Positions 40,701 to 53,650 of a stretch of 64,000 nt of DNA are shown one piece after another; positions within the stretch are counted from its first letter, which is position 1; each line of letters starts with the position of its first letter. The notes under the pieces were generated by a model. The model saw nothing but the letters and a program-made list of their open reading frames with translations, made no database searches and was not told where the DNA came from. The DNA lies in NCBI GenBank assembly GCA_039619475.1, contig CM077115.1, positions 34,919,083 to 34,983,082 of the forward strand. Direction: 5' to 3'. A program made the position numbers and the translations under genes. The DNA comes from Icerya purchasi. Lineage: Eukaryota; Arthropoda; Insecta; Hemiptera; Monophlebidae.

Positions 40701-43700
40701 TAACAGCAGCACCAAAAATATAAAACACGACAAAATTCTTAGAAAAGCCGTATAGAAAATACAAAATTTGTAATAAGTGGTGATGTTGTAACTATTCAGT
40801 TTATCTTATTTAACACGTATTAGAAAAATATTAACATATAATAATGAATATTCTTTACGGAAATATTTATACTTGTTACGAAATATAATCATTTATAACA
40901 AACTTCCACAAAACATTAATGACAATATGATTATTCAGGTTGATTATTTAAATAGGTTCTCAATGAGAAAATGTACGCTATTACAAAGACTATAGAACTT
41001 TCTGAAACAGTTTTTAAAATATTTTAATGTAAGCATCTTTAATAACCCGAAGAAGTTTTTTTAGATGTTCTAAACCAAGTCATTGCTTTTCTTTCAACTT
41101 GAACTGTACAAAAATATTGTATAATTTAAAGTTACCCAGGTAAAAATCGAACGAATATGGAAAACACATACTACTTTTTGGAAGATAACTCAGGTGCATT
41201 CTGAGATGTATGTATTAGCTAAAAAATTATCTATTTTTCATCCTTATAGCTACCCCGCAAAATACCATCAAAATGATAATTACCATTTATCATTAAATAT
41301 TTTGGAATATATTTTTCTAGCGAATAATACACAAAGTCGGAGTATATAAAAGAAATCAAAAAAAAAAAAAAAAAAAAAAATCGTTACATGAAATTCCCAA
41401 AGAGGTGTAATATTCAAAATTAAAAACCTTTTCGTGTAACTGATGGAAACGATTTTAATAGATATTTAATTACAATTTAGTTGATTCTTTTTTTTTTTGT
41501 AGATGTTCACATACCGATTTGGATTTCTGATCTGTCGCTTTAGCAGCTGGTGACAAAGGTTCCATATATTTTGCTTCGGCTTGCTCGCGTATTTTAATCT
41601 GAGCAATTCTACGGGATTGACGAATGCTTCTTGCATCATTACCATAATTCAACGTTACATTATCTACATCTAAGCCCAATAAAAGACGCGCTATAAAAAA
41701 ACAAATATAAATAAATTAAAGTTAATGTTCTGTACAAGTAGGAGGTTGTTTCTTTTCAGACTGCCTAGTCGAACTAACAGGTACAAAAATTTTTCCGTTT
41801 TTCACTGTTTTTAGTTTCGAATATTAATTACTTATTGAAAATGGTAATTTTTTATATTAAATTTTTTTAATTTTAATTTTTTTTTTTTTTTATATTTTAC
41901 CTTTAATGGTATCTTAAGTAGCAAGTTATAACTTTTCTAAATCATTTTAAAGTATAAATTATATATTTTCTTTTTTTTTTTTTTGTTTATTTTTAGTTTT
42001 AAGGGGTAGTTTTCTTTGAAACGTGAAAACATTATTTTATGGATCGGTACAAATGAGGACAAAAAAATAGGAAATGTAACATAAGTATAATAATAGAATC
42101 ATACACTGATTTAGTAAAATTTTTCGAAAGAAGATAAACAAGTTAAAACTTTCATGTTAATAACTGTAACTCCTACCTCCATTTTGAAATATGCAAGGAA
42201 TCCAGAACATTGGGAAAAGTTAACAATTTTGAATAAACACATTAAATCATTTTATAATGTACAAGGGATATTAGGGTGTTGGACCATCCACTAACACAGA
42301 TGAATCTGGATTCAAGTAGACACGCAGATAATACTTATCATCAAGCATCAGAAGTCAAACAAATTTATCCATTTTTACACTTATATAAATAATTTAACCA
42401 ACGAATTGACGAAATATATCTAAACATAGAGGGATACTATAGGGTACTACGAAAGTTACTGAATTTCAATTCTTATTAGATAAATTGGAAAAATCGTAGA
42501 ACATTGAAAACTACAAATGTAGAAAACACATACGCTCATCTTAGAGCCTCACCAGAGGTGCAGATTAGAAAAAAAAAATTTTAAGTCAATGGGTTTAATG
42601 GACAGTGAAGCAACGGTGAGTTGCATACCAGAAACTTTCTCGAATTGCATAAAAAAAAGGAATTACGTCACAGTTTCCATAATTTCCGACAAATAACATT
42701 AGAATTTTAACAGCCTGCGATAGAAAATCGCAAACCTATAAAACTACAGGTACTGGCTACCCATCAACTTTGACAGAAGGATCTGCGATAACACTGTGTT
42801 AATAGTTCTAAAATTAAATTAGAACGTTATTTTTGGAACTTAATAAAAATAGAAAATAAAAATATTAACTTTTGAAAAGGAAGCAGGAGTCGAAAAGTAT
42901 CTTTCAGATTAAAAAGTTATAATAACCAAATATCTTTTATAATGAAAAATATTAAAAATTTTAATATAAATCACATACAATAGTTACAATTAAAAAATAT
43001 ATATAAATGTCAAAGTATTAATATTATACGAAGTTTTATTTACTCGCAATTAGCGAATTATTTCAATTCGTTCATAAATATGTTTTTCTCGCGCTTTTTA
43101 TAATATATATATATATATATATATGTGTGTTTACATATATAATCGTCGCGATGGCCTAATTGCTAAGACGCTTGGCTTCCATTTCGGAAGTCTCCATTTT
43201 CATCTCAGGCGATGACAGAATATGCGAATAGTTCGTATCGCATTGCTGTCTATCCTTTAATTCTTCTACGAATTAGAAGATAATCCCATACTCGTGATCG
43301 AGTGAGAATAGTAAATATATAGTGCCAGAACGTTTAAAATATAAACTTTCAAAAATAAGTTGATCTACAAATACTTACACTTAGGCGTAACACGCGGCGA
43401 GGAAGTTTTCTTTTCTTCAACAAAGGTCTTTGAATCATCATTAACATCACCGTCAATGTCACTTTTTTCATCATCACTGACAGCAGGTGAATCTTTTGAT
43501 GGTTTTTTACCAGCCTTGTTGTTTTTACTTTTCTTAATGTCCGCCATGTTCGAGTCGCTGTCTTCGCTTTCGCTGCTTTTTTCTTCTTCGACTTCTTCAT
43601 TCATCTCTTGGAGATTACTGGTACTGACTGACAATTTCTCTTTTATCGCTGCATTTTTCTTTGCTCCCCTTTTGCCTAAAACGAATGAAAATATCAAAAT

Positions 43701-46700
43701 AATATTACATAAGCTCGATTACTGTAAGATTGAAGTCACAACTACAATCTGACAGACATATTGGTTTCGGCTTAAAAATTGTTCTTCAGATTAAAAAACG
43801 GTTTTCGCTTCAGTTAGAACGTTTGAAATATGCAAGATAATGAACAATTTTTTTTTTCTCTCTGCACCCTGTACAGTAATTAGGCTTTATTATATTTTAT
43901 TAAATAGGTTTATTGATTTGAGAAGAAAGAGAAATATAACGGAGTGAAACTAGAGCATAGGTTAAGGATCTTAGTACATTCTGTCAGAAGGTGAGGGATG
44001 GTAATAGGAACCCCACATCGATGGAGCAAAAATTTTGAAATATATATCTCTGATCCTTTCAGCCTTCTGGTTGAAATTTCCATTCGCGAACTAATAATTT
44101 TACTGCATATAGGTGTGGTGGATTTTATTGTACCGTCCGTTTTTCTTCCACAATTTCCAAAACAGGTTTTTGCTAGCTTCCGTGATATCATCAAGTGAAG
44201 TCTGAATACGTGGAACTGGAAGCATTTTGCGGCGTGATCGACCATGAGGTTTCTTGGTAGGAAACCATACACTCGGTGGTGAATTCTGTAGGATTATATC
44301 TATGGAGTCAGCTACCGGGTGGTTTAATTTTTCGTGGATGTTATGTAAGGCTGTCAATGAGTCCGTGGCTATCGTTATTATATGTTGGTTTGATTTAACC
44401 ACGTGCTCCGATGCATACGGAGTAGAGAATAGCAGTGAAAGCAAAAATCTGAAGATAATGTTTCGACCAACAGCGACTAAGCAACCAGCAAATTCTGCTG
44501 CCCTTGTGCCATTTAAGTAATATAGTCTATTTATTTGGGAGCGAAAGTAGTTTGTAGACTATAGAAAAGTAAGAGTGCTTGTTTGGCAGAAGCGATTAAC
44601 TTACATTTATTTTTTATGCACGAAAATTTAATTATTTTTGATAGAATATTAATTTATTTTCACTAATAAGGTGTTCACTCCAAACTTTACACCAATCTAT
44701 TAATCTTTTTTTAAACAAAATTAAGTTAGTGCATAAAAATGTAATCGTTAAAATGTTATTTATTGCTTTTTAATTGATTTATTTAGAAATAGTTAATACG
44801 CACGCATGTACAACATGCACACACATATTTTATATATATATATATAAAAAATAAATGACGCCATTTTTAGCCCGCCCTAAATAATACAAGATATAGAAGA
44901 ATTAAAGCTGGTGGTCCGGAGGTGCCCCTAAGCGGGATCAATGGGCGAAGCTCCTTAAGAGGCACGAAGGGCCAAGTCTATATACAGTAACCTACCGATT
45001 AACCGAGTTAATCGGGACGAGGGAATCTCGGATACCAGAAAAATTCGGTTAAACCGAAGTCATATTTTTTTAAAGAAAAAATGTACCCTTGATAGAAAAC
45101 TACCTACAAAACATTTATTCTTCAAAAAAAAAAAATTGTATACATATATATATATATATATATATATATTATACGAACAATAAGAAGACAAAAAGTTACT
45201 TCTTCTTTAAAAAAATCAGTCAAAATGGTTTGTTTTTTCGATAAAAATCGTTGAAGGACGGCAAAGTCTCTCCACTTCTGCAAAACTAAAATTCCACGCT
45301 CTGTTATGTCTCGCTGCCTTTCAGTGAAGTCCAACGATATTTATAAAGCCAAATACGCTTGATCAGGTGAAATTTTAAACTCATTTTCTTCTTGAAGATC
45401 TTCCAATGAACTGTTCTCTTGAGATAGCACGGATGCCACAATTTCTTGGTCACTCGTCATTAATTCAGGCTCATCTTCGGTGACCCATTTCTCAATGTCG
45501 TCAGAAGTAACGTCACTAAAACTGGGTATTTTTTTGAAAAATTCCTATGATTATGGATGGTATTTTTCAAGCGGTTCATCGTCGTAACTGATAACCAGAA
45601 CTGGACACCACGCTTTCCGAAGGCAAGATACAGTAACCGCGTTCAACGGATCAGTTTCATATTGATTTTTTTCAAACAGTTTTGCAAATTAACGTAATTT
45701 TCGTCGGAATTCAATAAAATTTCTTGAAGAAGGTTTGTTCGATAATGTCTTTTGAACGAAACAATAATTCCCTGGTCCATTGGCTGAATAATACTCGTTG
45801 TGTTTGCCGGTAGAAACACAACGATAATTCCCTGGCTTTCTAACGAATGAATTGAGGGATGTGAAGGCGCGTTATCGATCAATAAAATATCTTTTTGAGA
45901 AAAGTCACTGTCTTTCAAAAATTTCTTGACGAGCGGTACAAATTGTTGAAAAAACCAAATTCCAAAAAGTTGAATATCCATAAATGCAGACTATTGATTT
46001 TTGTAGAGTACCGGTAATGAGTTGAAATCCATGCGCTGTAACGCTCAAGGTCTGTCAGGATTTACCAATTATCAGTAGAGCTAAGCGAAAAGAGTCGGTT
46101 GCGTTAGCGCACGTCATAACGATTATACGTTCTGTAGACATTTTCACTCCAGGAGCTTTCTTCTTAACTTTAGAAGGCAACGTTTTATCAGGTAACATCT
46201 TATAATTCAGTCCCGTCTCGTCAGCATTAAAAATCTGGTCCAGAGAATAACCACCATCGTAAATTAAATCTCCTAATTCATCGCAAAACAATGCCGCCGA
46301 TATTTTGTCAGTAGATAATTTTTCGCCACAAACATTCAACTATCGAATTCCATAAAAAGCTTTCCATCTGCTCAACCAAATCTCACTAGCTGTAAAATTC
46401 TCACTTTCTTCCGGAAAATTCTTGGAAATTATTCGAGCTTTCTCCTTGATGATAGGTCCTGATGTAGGGAGTCCTCGGCTTTTCTAGGAGTAAAACCACA
46501 AATAAATACTTCATTCGTTTTTTGGAAAAGAAGAGTATTTCATGTTTTTTTTTTGTCAATGTGGCGGCGAATCATTCAATTTTTTAAGATCTAGGCGCCA
46601 ATCTCTGACCATGTTACTAGAAACATTATACGAGGCAGCGACTACACGTAGTGTTTCTCCTCGATCAAGTCTTTTGGTGGCTTCGAGTTTTGGATCAATA

Positions 46701-49700
46701 AAAACGATGACTCGTTACGTTTTTGGTTTTTTTTTTGATAACAGATTTAACTTTTCGATTTCGCATCCATTTTTCAAACGTGGTAAAAAAACAAAAACGA
46801 TATTATGAACACACAACTTTTTAACCGGTGGACTAGAAGATATACTTTATAGGAACAGAAAAACTATTCACATCACGTATCAATTTCGCCCACGCATCAA
46901 CTTAACAAAAAAACAACATACTTATGTTTCCTACTCGAATGTAGCGATTAATACGTATAATTGGAGAAAATGACAATTCTATTTCTCACGTACACCCGTT
47001 GTCGCGTTTCGATATCACCATAATCAGTGGCGCCATGTAAAGATAAGCGTTTTCTAATCGTTCGCAATCGTTTTTCTGTTGTTAAATATGAAAATAACGA
47101 TTAAATCGGATAAAAAAAATTAACCGACTTTTTCGCATCGGTTGAACTGGAGAAATCGGTTAATCGGGAGGCTACTATATATATATAATATTGTTCCGTT
47201 TTTCGAAGTGGTTACTGAAATTGAAAAGAAGCAGAATTTGACGTATATTTCGTGTTATGTAGAAATACAATGGCGGACATAGAATTTTTACATCCTATTT
47301 TTCAATTTTCATATGATACAAATTCACTGTCTTCTGTATTGTTAGTTATATCCAGGTAATTAATGAATTATATATAATTCTGTATCCTCTTTTACAATGC
47401 GCAGGAAATGACTAATACGAAATCGTAATGATTAAATTTAAATTTAATTTCATTATATATTGAAAGGATATAAAGTTCTCGATGACTAATAGAAGTAAGG
47501 TATATTTATCTATTTATCAAACCAATTTTTTAATTTCCTAACAATTATTTTGAACAATTCAGTTTAAGTGTAAACCGTGCCACCATGTAAACAGGGAAAT
47601 GATGATTTATAAAATGAAATCTTCTGGAGACAATGTCCTTCGAATGGAAGAAGTTAAAATCTTAATTTAAAAAATCGTACGTATACTCTTCCAAAACGTG
47701 CATTTATGCGTAAGTTTTGATATATTTTTTGCAAAATCTAAGTGCGTTATTTTTACGAACATTTTCAATGCTATTTTTTTTTTTTTTTTTTTTAATTTAC
47801 ATATTTACTGTAGAAATGTAATTAATATTCATTACCACTAATAAATATCGATAATCATTAAAAGAAAAAAATCATTACAGCCCTCGAAGACACATTCACG
47901 CATATTTGTATAAATAATTTTACCTTTGATTTTCACTGTAATTTGTTTAGGTGGCGCATCTTCCGTCACCGACAGTGGCTGGTCGCCATCATCATTGTCT
48001 GCCTCACCGTCTGTGTCATCATCTTCAAAGGTTTTTTTCTTACCCGCGGTGCCGTTACTTTTCCTGTTCTTCACTTTAAAATTCGTCTTACTTGATTTCA
48101 TCGGAAAATTCGAAACCGGTGGAACAACTTTAGATTTTTTGGAATTTTTCGCCACTGACTTGGTCTGCGATTTCATTTTGTCAACTGCCACGGGCGACTT
48201 TTGCTTCCTTTTTTTACCGATTGGACCACTCTGCATGACCGATTTCTTACCACCAACCTCGCCGTCATCCTTTATGATACTCATAATAATTTTTCCGCCG
48301 ACGTTATGGCCTGATTTATTTTTACCGCTCCCGGCAGCACTGCCCTTCTTCAACGGACCCGTCGCGATTTTAACCTTAAACTTTTTCACAATTTGATCGG
48401 TTTTAGTGCTGCTACCATTATTCTTCGGCACTTTCTCATTTTTCTTACCCGACTTCCCCTTAGCGGAAAGTGCAGACTGCTGTTGCTGCGACTGCAGCGT
48501 CGAAGTCTGCTTCACGTATTTGCGTTTCTTTTTCACACCACCATCCTCTGTTGCTGGCACCGCAATCGCCGGTGTTGCATTGGCCGCATTTTTTCGTTGT
48601 TTAGGACTTTTATCCGCCACTGCAGCGGCCGTTTTATTATTATCGACGCCCTTCTTCCATTTCGGTTTCGGAGTTGCAATTTTCTTCTGAGCGTCATTTT
48701 TCAATTTCGTTTCGACCTCTTTTTTAGCGTTTTTAACTACATTAACGGTCGATTTTCGAGTAGATTTTACCTTCCGCTGTGACGACGACAACGATGTCAC
48801 AGCATCCGTTTGTTCTGAACTATTCTGACTCGGCTGCTTTTCATCCGCGGCCAAATTCACCGCTTCATCCGAAGCACTATCATGATGTTGATGATCCGTT
48901 TCGTCCGTTATGTCCGCATCCGCCGTTTCCGAGTTCTCATCAGCAGCTGTTTTATTCTTTTCGGTAATGCTGTCCTCCGACACATTCTCTTTCAATGCAA
49001 TCGTCGACTCGGACTCGTCATTTTCGTTCAATCGATCGGCCGTTAAATTTTTATCCGTATTTTCATTATCCGGCTTTACCATTTTCTCTTTAGATCTCGC
49101 CTTACCAGAACGTCGGAGATCAACAGCATTGTCTTTGGCATCGGCAGTACTTAACACATTTACCAGCTCATCCAGTTTCCTTCGCTTTTCTTTTACAGAA
49201 GAAGACTTATCGAATTCGACACCGGTATTATTTTCGTCCGACAGGTTTTTATTATTTTTCCTATATGTCGTCGTCGCTATTTTTGCGGTTTTACTACTAC
49301 TTTTTGATGCACAGTCGTCGCCTATCTTGGTAATAACAGAATCTGACGACTCGACCAGTTCATCTGTAAGCGGTATCGCGGTTGTTTCAGTCGCGGAAAA
49401 TTTTTCATCCATCAATGTAGTTATCGACTTGGCAGCATCATCCTCCTTCGCATCTTTACTAGCAATTTTGTTGCTCATTTCCGTTGATAGTGATGTACAA
49501 CTGTCCCCGAATTCGGCGTTCTTAGCAGAGATGTCGGAACACGAATCGACGGACTGTTCGCTAAACGGACTATTTTTTTCACTCGTAGAAAAATCAATAA
49601 CTTCTGCGATATCGGAATTAGCTGCACTCTTGCAACTTTCACTGACGGTAGAACTTTTTTCATCGCTGCCGGAATTACCGGAGTTGTTTGTTGCTCGAAC

Positions 49701-52700
49701 AACAATACTTTTTTCGACAATATCATCGGAATTATGGCGGATTATTTCATGGGCGGAATTTAAAATCGACATACCCTTTTTTTCTTCGATATTACGGTTA
49801 TTCGTTTCGATATCTGTAGAATCGAGACATTTTCTAGCATCGTTACCTTTGCCGCTAACAGTTGCTTTGTCGCTACTCGTTTCACTGACAAGACCGTCCG
49901 CAATATCGTCAGTAGCATTACCGGTGACACGACTGACGGTTTTATCAACTAAATCGAGACTCGGTTCACTTCCGCGAACAATTTTATTTCTCGCGGTAGT
50001 ACGATCGACCGTTTTGTCAGAACTATTTTTATTATTTTTACTATGTTCCTTCGGCATTTCCGATTTCCCGTCATCGATGGCAGTTGTACCAGAATCGATA
50101 TTTAGCACGTCACGCTCCTTCGCAGAATCATCTCTGATTGATTTTAAATTCGTCTTTGCGTCTAAAATTATATCCCGAGCTATTCCGGACGGTACCGCAG
50201 TGCTTTTCGTAATGTTTTCTTCGTTATTTTTCGTAGAAAACTTACCGCTGGAATGAAATTCCACCTCGTTCGTTACTAGTTGCGAAGAAAATTCAACGTC
50301 CGAATTTCTATTTTTACCAGTTGGCTGAAGAGAATCTATTTGTGTAGTAGAATTTTTACAGTTTGTACTTTCTTTCGATTCGGTCGAAAATTTCGGTCCA
50401 ACGTTGTCGCAGGAATCGATTTGAACCGGTGGCAGCAACACGTCTTGTATAATTTTTGTTTCTTCTTTTAAATTTTTACCCGTTTTCCCAGAATTAGTAT
50501 CGTCTTTGTTCGACAAAGCGGAACAATCTTCCTTCGTTACATTAGGCGATACTACATCTCGCTGTGAGATTCCATCGTGTTTTCGACTGTACGAATTTTT
50601 CGCTTTCTTATTTTCCGATAAATCTAAACATTCTAGCTGCTGAACGTCCGACGACTCGCTATCATCGTCTTTAAACTTAACAGCAACCGGTGACTGTTCC
50701 AGATGATCTCGATTCGAATCCGATAAAACCGATCTATCTGCACTGCTCGAGAATTCCGTCGGTTGACTTCCAGAGTCGTTACTGAAATCTTTAATAACCG
50801 GTTTTTCTATCTGCGATCGAATCGCACTACTACGTTGCAACTGGTCAACATCGGAATCATTACGGTAATAATTGGCTGGATAAGACTTTTTTTCGCAGTC
50901 GTCAGAACCGATATTATTATTAACGGTAGGAGGCGGAACGACTTTGCTGGTATCGTGAAATATCTTTCCTAGTTTCGCCGACGAGACATTTTTGCTTTCA
51001 GATAATAAAGGCGTAGCAATAGCGGTAGATGCGGACTCGTAAGGATCGCTCCTATCACATTTCGTTACAACAGTGACGTAACTGCCTTCTTCGTCTGTTT
51101 TACTTTCAACTTTACCATCATCCAAATCACTATCGTTAATTTTAAAATCTTTTTGCTTTTCTCTGCTCGGCGCGCCATTCGAACTATTCACTTCCGTAAT
51201 CGTTTTACTTTTTATCGGATCAGACTGCGACGCGCACTTTATCAGCGAGTTGTGCGCGTCGCATTTCCTCTCATCCGGCTTTACACAAACAAGGGCGTCG
51301 GAAATTTTTTTTCCCGTACTTACATCCGGCGGTTGCTGAGTATTACCGATTTGTTTATTTATAGTTTGTTCGTTATGTTCAACTGCGCTGCCGGTAGCCG
51401 TTGTTATTAAATGCGTTTTAGGATTATCCTCCCAACATCTAAATACGATAGCGTCACTTTTATTCGGTCGATTGTTGCCGTCTAATGGCAACGATGGTTT
51501 TACGGAGGAAGTTGCGCTTTTTTTCTTCTTATCAACGAAAGTCGAATCGTTAACAGCTTCATCGGGAAGGCACGGCTGTAAACTGGAATCGATACTTTCT
51601 TCGCTGGCGATGTTGAACGAATGATTGCACTGTAACAAACGATTGCGCGATTCCGATAACGGCCCGAATATAAACGAGGACGAGCTAGAAACTGCCGGCA
51701 AATTCAAACAGTATGGCGCGGTAAACAAGGACGGCGAGCGACGATTCGCCGACGAACTGAACGATTCCTCATCGTTATCTTCTCGGCCACGATCGTCCGA
51801 TTTATTATCATTGCCGCAAATAGCGTCTATCGTCCACAGTTTTGGCGGTGACGATTTCTTTTTCTCCGGTACCGTCGCCGCTACCACCGAGTGATCCGGC
51901 GAAACAGTGGTCGAGACTTTAGGAAAACTTTTGTCCGCGGATAGCGTTGCTTTCGAGCTAGTTTCATTGCCGTCGTCACTCTGAAGGCGTTCCGTTTCGG
52001 CGTCGCAATTACTTAAGGGACGATGATCGCCGCTTCTTAGACGATCATCTTCAGCAGACAACGGTTTACTTCGACTCCAGTCATCTCCCGGATTTCCGGT
52101 ATCGCAGTCTTTTCCGGAACCGACGCCTTTTATCAACATTAACGGTTCTTCGATAACCTCGTCACCATCATCATCATCTTCGTCACTGTTACGGTCGTTA
52201 TTGTTATCTATATCATCGTCGGACGATGAATGACGATCGGTATCCATTTTAGAACGTTTATTATTGACAGGACTGACGGACAGCGATCGTTTCCGCTGCA
52301 GCTTAGTCTGTCCGTTGACACCGTTACTGCAATTGATTACACCATCATCGTTTTCCCCGAATTTTTCATCTTCGTCGTTTTGTAATTCGAATTTTGCTTC
52401 GCATTCCGTCGCTGCCGGTTTGTCGTTCGAACGAGGTTGTTGCAAATTTTCAGATTTCACGGCATCAGACAACGACGATTTTTCGTCACTTTCACATAGT
52501 TCCAAATCACGATTGCTGTTGCGAACGTTCGACTCTATCGTTGTATTTAGTTTTTTCGACAGATTGGAGAGTAGAATATTTTCCAACTTCTTCCCGTCCG
52601 GTTTATTACCGGTCGGACTTTCCGATCGACTAACCTCCTCGACGAAGTTCTTGAACGTTTTCACTGATATATTTTCACCTAATCTAATAGGTGGTATTAA

Positions 52701-53613
52701 CTTTTTTTCATTTGCCAGCAGACCGGTATCCCGTTGTTTTTCTTTCAACGAAAGATGTTCGTCATTGACCTTTAAACCCGGTTTAATCTGACTGAATTTT
52801 AAATTAATTTTCGCTTTCAAACAGTCATCGGGTCGCTGATCCGCAATAGCCGGCACTGGTTCACCCGTACGCGAATCCTCCGCTTTAATTCTATCTGCAA
52901 CACCGTTCTGACTGTTAATCAGCTCAGTCGAATTATTGATCAGTTCATCACGAACATCGTCGACTTTAACGTTATCAACTGTTCGACTATCCGACGAATT
53001 GTTTGCTAACAAATCATCATCGGTTTTAGAATTAATCTGGTTTTCGATTAATGGAAGAATGGGAGAGTGAAGATTTTTATTTAATTCTTCCGTTTCTTCT
53101 TCTTGTTCCTCCTTTTTCGGTGACATCTTTGACAGTTTGTAATCCGGATCTTGTTCTTCCGCCAAACGATCTATCAAATCACCGAGACTAGTACCATCTC
53201 TGGGAAAACAAATTTAAGAGAAAAAATGTAACGAGTATTCTTTTTAAAATATATGTGTAAATAAAAATTTCTCAAAATATTGTATAATTTATTTGAAATG
53301 AAGATACACACAAAAATACTCTTTATAAAATTGACATTAACAATAATAAAGTATTAAAATTCTGAAATGCGGTAGTGCTATTAAGAATATTATATGGATT
53401 AAACAATAGTACTTACTGATATTAATCGAAAAACAGGTCTACGATATAAAGAATTATGTAAATACTATTTTGCAGAACAAAAAAAAAAAAAAGAATAAGA
53501 ACTGCAATTTTTGTAAGCTTGGAATATATAAAGTTAATTATTAACAATTATATACTTAATTTGGTAGAATTCAGTTCTCAGAAGTAATAGCCGCAAGGCA
53601 TTAAATACTCGTT

Positions 53614-53650
<37 letters not shown>

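Noticed and set aside
43141..43214. A functional tRNA gene
   Set aside because: The A box and an anticodon-like stem are present, but the B box is degraded and the acceptor ends pair poorly. It continues into a SINE-type body.
46542..46808. 88-codon frame identical in two places (also at 24126-23860)
   Set aside because: It is the antisense frame of the CENP-B-like N-terminal region of the Tigger transposase in both copies, not a separate gene.
48910..50256. 448-codon plus-strand open frame
   Set aside because: It lies entirely antisense to Rsf1 exon 4. Its Ser/Leu/Phe/Val-rich composition is what the complement of Asp/Glu/Ser/Lys codons produces; no domain is recognisable.
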